A stretch of DNA of 64,000 nucleotides from Streptomyces sp. TLI_171 (GTDB taxonomy: Bacteria > Actinomycetota > Actinomycetes > Streptomycetales > Streptomycetaceae), in the NCBI RefSeq assembly GCF_003610255.1, contig NZ_RAPS01000001.1:2170001-2234000 (forward strand), given 5' to 3'. This document shows, in pieces, positions 58,435-64,000 of this stretch (its first letter is position 1; each line of letters starts with the position of its first letter). A program made the translations under genes and the position numbers. Under the pieces are notes generated by a model, which saw only the letters and a program-made list of their open reading frames with translations, made no database searches and had not been told where the DNA came from.

Positions 58435-59823
58435 GTGGCGAACGACGCCAGCACCGTTTTCGACGTAGTCATTCTCGGAGGCGGAAGCGGCGGTTACGCC
58501 GCGGCGCTCCGTGGCGCCCAGCTCGGTCTGAGCGTCGCGCTGATCGAGAAGGGCGAGCTGGGCGGCACCTGCCTGCACCGCGGCTGCATCCCGACCAAGG
58601 CGCTGCTGCACGCCGCCGAGGTCGCGGACGAGACCCGGGAAGCCGCCGAGTTCGGCGTCCTCGCCACCTTCCAGGGCATCGACATCAAGGGCGTCCACAA
58701 GTACAAGGACGACGTCGTCGCCGGCCTGTACAAGGGCCTGCAGGGCCTGGTCGCCTCCCGCAAGGTCACCTTCATCCAGGGTGAGGGCCGACTGTCCTCG
58801 CAGACCTCGGTGGACGTCAACGGCCAGCGCATCGAGGGCCGCCACATCGTCCTCGCCACCGGCTCCGTCCCGCGCTCCATCCCGGGCCTGGACATCGACG
58901 GCGACCGGATCATCTCCTCCGACCACGCGCTGAAGCTCGACTACATCCCGAAGTCGGCGATCATCCTCGGCGGCGGCGTCATCGGCTGCGAGTTCGCCTC
59001 GGTCTGGAAGTCCTTCGGCGTCGACGTCACCATCGTCGAGGGCCTGCCGCACCTGGTCCCGCTGGAGGACGAGAACTCCTCCAAGCTGCTGGAGCGCGCC
59101 TTCCGCAAGCGCGGCATCAAGTTCGAGCTGAAGTCCCGCTTCTCCGGCGTGGAGTACACCGCCGACGGCGTCCGGGTCTCCACCGAGAACGGCAAGTCCA
59201 TCGAGGCCGACGTGCTGCTCGTCGCCATCGGCCGCGGCCCGGTCTCGGCCGGCCTGGGCTACGAGGAGCAGGGCGTCGCGATGGACCGCGGCTACGTCCT
59301 GGTCGACGAGTACCTGCGCACCAACGTGCCGACCATCTCCGCCGTCGGCGACCTGGTCCCGACCCTGCAGCTGGCCCACGTCGGCTTCGCCGAGGGCATC
59401 CTGGTGGCCGAGCGGATCGCCGGCCTGAAGGTCGTGCCGATCGACTACGACGGCATCCCGCGGGTGACCTACTCCAACCCCGAGGTCGCCTCGGTGGGCC
59501 TGACCGAGGCCAAGGCCGTCGAGCAGTACGGCAAGGAGAAGGTCGTCACCCTCAAGTACAACCTGGCCGGCAACGGCAAGAGCAAGATCCTCAAGACCGC
59601 CGGCGAGATCAAGCTCGTCCAGGTCAAGGACGGCGCCGTCGTGGGTGTCCACATGGTCGGCGCCCGCATGGGCGAGCAGGTCGGCGAGGCTCAGTTGATC
59701 TACAACTGGGAGGCCCTGCCCGCCGAGGTCGCGCAGCTGATCCACGCGCACCCGAGCCAGTCCGAGGCCCTCGGCGAGGCCCACCTCGCGCTGGCCGGCA
59801 AGCCGCTGCACGCGCACGACTGA
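58435..59823 (+). CDS. lpdA: Dihydrolipoyl dehydrogenase (E3)
   Basis: 462 residues: FAD-binding [17 protein letters not shown], redox-active disulfide in [16 protein letters not shown]-binding [14 protein letters not shown], and catalytic His-Glu in [13 protein letters not shown]. It reoxidises lipoyl groups of the pyruvate and 2-oxoglutarate dehydrogenases. GTG 58435 has GGAGG 7 nt upstream. It precedes sucB by 58 nt, and the pair are co-transcribed E3-E2 genes. Confidence 0.97.
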   Translation: MANDASTVFDVVILGGGSGGYAAALRGAQLGLSVALIEKGELGGTCLHRGCIPTKALLHAAEVADETREAAEFGVLATFQGIDIKGVHKYKDDVVAGLYKGLQGLVASRKVTFIQGEGRLSSQTSVDVNGQRIEGRHIVLATGSVPRSIPGLDIDGDRIISSDHALKLDYIPKSAIILGGGVIGCEFASVWKSFGVDVTIVEGLPHLVPLEDENSSKLLERAFRKRGIKFELKSRFSGVEYTADGVRVSTENGKSIEADVLLVAIGRGPVSAGLGYEEQGVAMDRGYVLVDEYLRTNVPTISAVGDLVPTLQLAHVGFAEGILVAERIAGLKVVPIDYDGIPRVTYSNPEVASVGLTEAKAVEQYGKEKVVTLKYNLAGNGKSKILKTAGEIKLVQVKDGAVVGVHMVGARMGEQVGEAQLIYNWEALPAEVAQLIHAHPSQSEALGEAHLALAGKPLHAHD

Positions 59824-59881
59824 TCGCGCCCCCGTCCCCGTTCATTCCTGTACGCAAGACTTGATAGGAGTCGCTGGAACC

Positions 59882-61645
59882 ATGGCGGTCTCAGTAACAC
59901 TGCCCGCGCTGGGCGAGAGCGTGACCGAAGGCACCGTCACCCGCTGGCTGAAGGCCGAGGGTGAGCGCGTGGAGATCGACGAGCCGCTGCTCGAGGTCTC
60001 CACCGACAAGGTCGACACCGAGATCCCGGCGCCGGCCTCCGGCGTCCTGGCCTCGATCAAGGTCGGCGAGGACGAGACCGTCGAGGTCGGCGCCGAGCTG
60101 GCGATCATCGACGACGGTTCCGGCGCCCCCGCCGCCGCCCCGGCGCCCGCCGCCGAGGCTGCTCCGGCCGCCGCTCCGGCGCCGGCCGCGGAGGCCCCCG
60201 CCGCCGCGCCCGCCCCGGCCGCCGAGGCTCCGGCTCCGGCCGCCGCCGCGCCGACCGGCGACGCCTCCCCGGTGCTGCTGCCCGCCCTGGGCGAGTCGGT
60301 CACCGAGGGCACCGTCACCCGCTGGCTGAAGGCCGAGGGCGACACCGTCGAGGTCGACGAGCCGCTGCTCGAGGTCTCCACCGACAAGGTCGACACCGAG
60401 ATCCCCTCCCCCGTGGCGGGCACCCTGGTGAAGATCCTGGTCGGCGAGGACGAGACCGCCGAGGTCGGCGCCCAGCTGGCGCTGATCGGCGCCGCGGGCT
60501 CGGCTCCGGCCGCCCCGGCCCCGGCCGCCGCCCCGGCTCCGGCTGCCGCCCCGGCCGCCCCCGCCGCTCCGGCTCCGGCCGCTCCGGCCCCGGCTCCGGT
60601 GGCTGCCGCTCCGGCTCCGGCCCCCGCTGCCCCGGCTCCGGCCGCTCCGGCCCCGGCTGCCGCCCCGGCCGCTCCGGCGCCGGTCGCCGCCGCTCCGGCC
60701 GCTGCCGCTCCGGCCGCGGACGCCGGTGACGCCTACGTCACCCCGCTGGTGCGCAAGCTCGCCGCCGAGCACGGTGTCGCGCTGTCCTCCGTCGCCGGCA
60801 CCGGCGTCGGCGGCCGCATCCGCAAGCAGGACGTCATCGCCGCCGCCGAGGCCGCGAAGGCCGCCCCGGCTCCGGCCGCGGCCCCGGCCGCCGCCCCGGC
60901 GAAGGCCGCTGCCGCGCCGTCCGCGCTGCGCGGTCAGACCGTCAAGATGACCCGCATGCGCAAGGTCATCGGCGACAACATGCTGAAGGCCCTGCACGAG
61001 CAGGCACAGCTGACCAGCGTGGTCGAGGTGGACGTCACCAAGATCATGTCGCTGCGCGCGAAGGCGAAGGACTCCTTCCTGGCCCGCGAGGGCGTGAAGC
61101 TGTCCCCGATGCCGTTCTTCGTGAAGGCCGCCGCCCAGGCGCTGAAGGCCCACGCGGTCATCAACGCCCGGATCAACGAGGCCGAGGGCACCGTCAGCTA
61201 CTTCGACACCGAGAACATCGGTATCGCGGTGGACTCCGAGAAGGGCCTGATGACCCCGGTCATCAAGGGCGCGGGCGACCTGAACATCGCCGGCATCTCG
61301 AAGAAGACCGCGGAGCTGGCCTCGAAGGTCCGCGACAGCAAGATCACCCCGGACGAGCTGTCCGGCGCGACCTTCACCATCTCCAACACCGGTTCGCGCG
61401 GTGCGCTGTTCGACACCGTCATCGTCCCGCCGAACCAGGTCGCGATCCTGGGCATCGGCGCGACCGTGAAGCGCCCGGTGGTCATCGAGGCCGACGGCGG
61501 CACCGCCATCGGCATCCGCGACATGACCTACCTGTCGCTCTCCTACGACCACCGCCTGGTGGACGGCGCGGACGCCGCCCGCTACCTGGTCGCGGTCAAG
61601 GAGATCCTGGAGGCCGGCGAGTTCGAGGTCGAGCTCGGCCTCTGA
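59882..61645 (+). CDS. sucB: Dihydrolipoyl acyltransferase (E2) with two lipoyl domains
   Basis: 587 residues: two lipoyl domains (about 1-80 and 130-205, lipoyl Lys in STDKVDTE of each), long Ala/Pro linkers (about 80-130 and 205-280), a peripheral-subunit-binding domain ([16 protein letters not shown]) and a catalytic core ending in [20 protein letters not shown]. The family is the actinobacterial shared E2 that can serve pyruvate or 2-oxoglutarate dehydrogenase; the symbol follows custom. E1 genes are not here. ATG 59882 has AGGAG 11 nt upstream. Confidence 0.96.
   Translation: MAVSVTLPALGESVTEGTVTRWLKAEGERVEIDEPLLEVSTDKVDTEIPAPASGVLASIKVGEDETVEVGAELAIIDDGSGAPAAAPAPAAEAAPAAAPAPAAEAPAAAPAPAAEAPAPAAAAPTGDASPVLLPALGESVTEGTVTRWLKAEGDTVEVDEPLLEVSTDKVDTEIPSPVAGTLVKILVGEDETAEVGAQLALIGAAGSAPAAPAPAAAPAPAAAPAAPAAPAPAAPAPAPVAAAPAPAPAAPAPAAPAPAAAPAAPAPVAAAPAAAAPAADAGDAYVTPLVRKLAAEHGVALSSVAGTGVGGRIRKQDVIAAAEAAKAAPAPAAAPAAAPAKAAAAPSALRGQTVKMTRMRKVIGDNMLKALHEQAQLTSVVEVDVTKIMSLRAKAKDSFLAREGVKLSPMPFFVKAAAQALKAHAVINARINEAEGTVSYFDTENIGIAVDSEKGLMTPVIKGAGDLNIAGISKKTAELASKVRDSKITPDELSGATFTISNTGSRGALFDTVIVPPNQVAILGIGATVKRPVVIEADGGTAIGIRDMTYLSLSYDHRLVDGADAARYLVAVKEILEAGEFEVELGL
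59909..60027 (+). repeat. First copy of the lipoyl-domain DNA repeat in sucB
   Basis: This 119-bp stretch is nearly identical to 60287-60405, differing in only a handful of bases, mostly around GAGCGCGTGGAGATC versus GACACCGTCGAGGTC. It encodes the second half of the lipoyl domain including the lipoyl lysine. Confidence 0.8.
60287..60405 (+). repeat. Second copy of the lipoyl-domain DNA repeat in sucB
   Basis: Partner of 59909-60027, offset by 378 bp, which is a whole number of codons. Recombination between the copies would delete one lipoyl domain in frame. Confidence 0.8.
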
Positions 61646-61656
61646 CGCACCGTCAC

Positions 61657-61695
61657 CGGGAGCCCCGCACCGTCTGCGACGGTGCGGGGCTCCCG
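61657..61695 (+). terminator. Strong hairpin after sucB
   Basis: CGGGAGCCCCGCACCGTC and GACGGTGCGGGGCTCCCG form a perfect 18-bp stem with a TGC loop, 11 nt after the stop; it ends the lpdA-sucB unit. Confidence 0.85.
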
Positions 61696-61766
61696 CGTGT
61701 CCGGGGCCGCGACGCGCGGTGCGATCGGGTGCGGCGGCGGCGGCGATTGTGGATGCTGGAGCGGTG

Positions 61767-62282
61767 ATGGACGAGACGGCATTCTGGCAGCTGATCGACG
61801 ACGCCCGGGACGCGGCCGAGGGCGACCCGGACGAACAGGCGGAGGCGCTGGTCGAGCGCCTGCTGCGGCTCACCCCGGACGAGGTGCTGGACTTCGCCCG
61901 GCAGTTCGAGGCGCGGTTCCAGCGGGCCTACACGGTGGAGCTGTGGGGCGCCGCGCACCTGCTGCTCGGCGGGGCCTCCGAGGACAGCTTCGACTACTTC
62001 CGCTGCTGGCTGATCGGCCAGGGCCGGGACGTCTTCGAGGGCGCGGTGCACGACCCGGACGCGCTGGCCGAGCTGGCCCCGGACTTCGACGACGAGGAGG
62101 ACGGCGACGCCGAGGAGCTCGGCTACGCCGCCGACGAGGCGTACGAGCGGCTCACCGGACTGCCGCTGCCGGACCTGGGGGTGCGTCAGCCGCCGGTCGC
62201 GCAGGGCCTCTCGTTCGACTTCGAGGACGGCGCGGCGATGGCCGTCCGTTACCCCCGGCTGTGGGAGCTGTACGGGGACTGA
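61767..62282 (+). CDS. DUF4240 protein
   Basis: 171 residues, strongly acidic. MDETAFWQLIDDARDAAE and FRCWLIGQGRDVFEGAVHDPDALAEL are typical of the DUF4240 family, often found near toxin-immunity genes but here alone. ATG 61767 has GGAG 5 nt upstream (GTG 61764 is an alternative). Soluble, function unknown. Confidence 0.87.
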   Translation: MDETAFWQLIDDARDAAEGDPDEQAEALVERLLRLTPDEVLDFARQFEARFQRAYTVELWGAAHLLLGGASEDSFDYFRCWLIGQGRDVFEGAVHDPDALAELAPDFDDEEDGDAEELGYAADEAYERLTGLPLPDLGVRQPPVAQGLSFDFEDGAAMAVRYPRLWELYGD

Positions 62283-62300
62283 CGGCCCGTCGGCTCCGGC

Positions 62301-62327
62301 CGGCCGCCGCCTTCCGGGTGGCGGCCG
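62301..62327. terminator. Hairpin between DUF4240 and DUF2510 genes
   Basis: CGGCCGCC and GGCGGCCG form an 8-bp stem with an 11-nt loop in the 58-nt convergent gap. Confidence 0.5.
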
Positions 62328-62340
62328 TGCGGGTGGTCGG

Positions 62341-63222
62341 TCAGGAGCTCTTGGTGACGCCCTGCACGATGTCGTCCAGGACCGACGGATCCGGGGCCTT
62401 CGGGTCGTCGTCGACGCCGCCGTGCAGGATCACGTAGCCGCTGCCGTCGCTCGCCGGGGCGGCCGCGACCACGACGTAGCCGGACGCGCCGTCCTTCGGT
62501 TCGACGTACCAGCGGATCGCCCACCCCTGGCTGCCCGCGATGGTCAGGGTGCCGGCCGCCTCCTCGCGGTGCGACTTCAGCTCGCCGAAGATGCTCGGCG
62601 CGAAGGCGGCCATCTCCTGCTCGGCGGCGGTCTGCGCGTCGGCCGCGTCCACCGGGTCGTTGACCACGGCGAACTGGCCGCGCACGCACAGGCTCTCGGA
62701 CTGGCTGCAGGCGTACTGGCCGAAGATCTCGATCACCGAGGACTTCTCGGTGGCCGACTCCGCCGTCCAGCCGTCGGGCATCGGGACGCCCCAGCCGTGC
62801 GCCTTGTCGGCCAGGACCACGCTGTCGCCCTTGGACGGGGACGGACTCCGGCTCGGGCTCGGCGAGATCCGGCTCGGGCTCGGGGCCGGGGTGGAGACCC
62901 CGACGGTCAGCGTGGGCACCGGGTCGGGCTTCTTCCCGGAGGACGGCTGCAGCGCCCACACCGCGGTGGCGACCGCGCCGATCACCACCACCGCGACGGC
63001 GGCGGTGGCTCCGATCACCAGGCCACGGCCGCTGCCCGGGGCCTTCGGCGGGGCCGGGGCCGGCGCCGGCTGCTGCAGCCCCGAACTGTCCCAGGACTGG
63101 GTGACCGCGTCGTTGAGCCGCCCCGCGGGGCGGTGGGAGTCGGTCCAGCCGGTGCCGTCCCACCAGCGTTCCTGCCCGGTGCCGGGGACGGGGTACCAGC
63201 CGGGCGGCGTCGGGGTGCTCAC
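62341..63222 (-). CDS. DUF2510 membrane-anchored protein
   Basis: 293 residues: N-terminal DUF2510 with PPGWYPVPGTGQERWWDG, a membrane helix (about 68-90), a Ser/Pro-rich stalk (SPSPSRSPSPSK) and an extracytoplasmic domain with two Cys (YACSQSESLCVRG) likely disulfide-linked. GTG 63222. The role is unknown; DUF2510 is a small cytoplasmic module at the N-terminus of many actinobacterial membrane proteins. Confidence 0.87.
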   Translation of the reverse strand: MSTPTPPGWYPVPGTGQERWWDGTGWTDSHRPAGRLNDAVTQSWDSSGLQQPAPAPAPPKAPGSGRGLVIGATAAVAVVVIGAVATAVWALQPSSGKKPDPVPTLTVGVSTPAPSPSRISPSPSRSPSPSKGDSVVLADKAHGWGVPMPDGWTAESATEKSSVIEIFGQYACSQSESLCVRGQFAVVNDPVDAADAQTAAEQEMAAFAPSIFGELKSHREEAAGTLTIAGSQGWAIRWYVEPKDGASGYVVVAAAPASDGSGYVILHGGVDDDPKAPDPSVLDDIVQGVTKSS

Positions 63223-63308
63223 GGCGGCTACCGTACCGTCCCCGGGGTGCCGCCGGGAGCCGGGGGCCGGTCACGAATCGGGCACCCCGCTGGTGTGTTG
63301 ACGAACGG

Positions 63309-63812
63309 TCAGGAGAGTTCGCAGCCCATCCAGACGTCGTCGACGTACCGGCCGTCCAGCAGGAAGTGCTCCGGCAGTACCCCGAACACCTGGAAGCCGT
63401 TGCGCTCGTACAGGCGGCGGGCCGGGGCGTTGTGGCCGAGCACCCGCAGGGTCAGCCGCCGGGCCCCCGCCGCGCGGGCGGCCTCGCAGGCGGCGAGCAG
63501 CAGGGCGTCGCCGATGCCCCGGCCGCGGGCCTCCGGCAGCACGCCCAGCCCCTGGAGCTGTCGCACGTGCGCGTTCGACTCCAGCGGGATCTCCTGCACC
63601 TGCCGGACGTACCCGACCACCCGGCCGCCCAGCTCGGCCACCAGGTACTGCTCCGGCCGGTGCTTCCGGTCGAACAACGGCGCCTCGGCCGCCCCCCGCG
63701 GGGAGACCTCGCTGAGCGGCGACCAGACGGCGTGGTCGACCGCGCGGATCGCCCGCTCGTCCCACGCCGTCGCCGGACGGATGATCAGATCGATGGACGG
63801 CATGCCGGCCAT
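63309..63812 (-). CDS. GNAT-family N-acetyltransferase
   Basis: 167 residues, one GNAT domain. LIIRPATAWDERAIR, QLQGLGVLPEARGRGIGDALLLA (acetyl-CoA loop) and NAPARRLYERNGFQVFG are typical. ATG 63812 or 63803; the upstream frame is open but without family sequence. Substrate unknown; no partner gene is visible. The gene ends 87 nt upstream of the DUF2510 start, in the same direction. Confidence 0.87.
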   Translation of the reverse strand: MAGMPSIDLIIRPATAWDERAIRAVDHAVWSPLSEVSPRGAAEAPLFDRKHRPEQYLVAELGGRVVGYVRQVQEIPLESNAHVRQLQGLGVLPEARGRGIGDALLLAACEAARAAGARRLTLRVLGHNAPARRLYERNGFQVFGVLPEHFLLDGRYVDDVWMGCELS

Positions 63813-64000
63813 GCTAGGCGCACCCCCGGACCCACCGGCAGCGCGGGGCGGTCCGGCCGCGGGCCGAGGGTGGGCCGGGTTGGATGTGTGTCGCCGGGAG
63901 GGCGGGGCAAGCGAGTCCCGGGCCCCCGAAGTCCGGACGGCGTGTGGCTCGACACCGGCCCTGCCGGGGGTGGGGGTTGACACGGGCTCAGCGGAAGGGC
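63813..64000. other. Right-edge DNA with no complete gene
   Basis: 188 nt. TTGACA at 63977-63982 could be the -35 box of a gene beyond the window, but no start or coding sequence is complete. I see nothing else. Confidence 0.4.

Noticed and set aside
59891..61873. 660-residue Ser/Gly/Arg-rich frame antisense to sucB
   Set aside because: Its repeats mirror the Ala/Pro linkers of SucB on the other strand.
61767..62282. Immunity gene of a polymorphic toxin system (DUF4240)
   Set aside because: No toxin, secretion or repeat-containing gene is adjacent; the neighbours are sucB and a DUF2510 protein.
1..64000. CRISPR array, prophage, insertion sequence or integrated element
   Set aside because: No regularly spaced repeats, transposase, integrase, terminal repeats or tRNA-adjacent junctions were seen.

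Overview
The window is very GC-rich actinobacterial chromosome with GTG, TTG and probably CTG starts, strong G/C bias at third codon positions, and tight 4-nt ATGA/GTGA overlaps. The gene set (ROK glucokinase, DUF5304, DUF3043 and DUF2510 proteins, tandem coiled-coil NlpC/P60 hydrolases, lipoprotein L,D-transpeptidase, two-lipoyl-domain SucB, qcrCAB and ctaCDF respiratory genes) points to Streptomycetaceae (Streptomyces, Kitasatospora or a close relative). I see no prophage, insertion sequence, CRISPR array, tRNA, rRNA or complete secondary-metabolite cluster. It reads as core chromosome rather than an island.

Layout. 1-5,976: a PhzE-like anthranilate synthase cut by the left edge, a histidine kinase/response regulator pair in an operon with a PlsC acyltransferase, an esterase and a membrane protein. 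5,999-9,922: an EEP-family hydrolase, glucokinase, a DUF5304 protein, a frame-disrupted ArsA-like ATPase and an SRPBCC protein. 10,171-20,841: long-chain acyl-CoA ligase, PimB-type mannosyltransferase, GT87 mannosyltransferase, PfkB kinase, a putative metallopeptidase and three NlpC/P60 cell-wall hydrolases, one behind a c-di-AMP (ydaO) riboswitch. 21,036-27,369: NYN RNase-like protein, Zn-ribbon protein, rhomboid protease coupled to an Lrp ligand-binding domain, a SAM-IV-riboswitch-controlled class-V aminotransferase, trpD and a degenerate receiver protein. 27,675-31,930: ctaE-qcrC-qcrA-qcrB. 32,036-37,723: GntR regulator, amidohydrolase/TetR/NCS1-permease locus and L,D-transpeptidase. 37,888-45,186: ctaC-ctaD-ctaF, a cysteine desulfurase-TusA fusion, adoK, two small secreted or unknown proteins and erpA. 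45,393-53,778: acetyltransferase, PLP decarboxylase with Lrp regulator, quinone oxidoreductase, nadA, pspAA-pspA, DUF3043 protein, methyltransferase and a small conserved protein. 53,870-56,329: cobU-cobT-cobS. 56,555-63,812: pepA, lpdA, sucB and three less characterised genes.

How it fits together. The centre is energy metabolism: cytochrome bcc and aa3 oxidase subunits on both sides of an accessory block, Fe-S and sulfur-transfer enzymes (ErpA, NifS-TusA, NadA as an Fe-S client), then the E2 and E3 parts of the 2-oxoacid dehydrogenase complex. The left half is envelope-directed (PimB, GT87, PlsC, acyl-CoA ligase, NlpC/P60). The same mix and order (plsC, ArsA-like ATPase, SRPBCC, fadD, pimB, NlpC/P60, trpD, ctaE-qcrCAB, ctaC, adoK, HesB, cobTS, pepA, sucB) is, from memory, that of the Mycobacterium tuberculosis Rv2181-Rv2215 region, so most of the window is an ancient actinobacterial block.

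The items most worth a second look are the two riboswitches (especially the SAM-IV element with a visible Shine-Dalgarno-sequestering switch), the three different 5' architectures of the three NlpC/P60 paralogues, the ArsA-like ATPase with a lost P-loop and a one-base frame disruption, the methyltransferase that appears to need a CTG start, and the NifS-TusA fusion divergent from ctaC. Nothing here is clearly a wholly new system.
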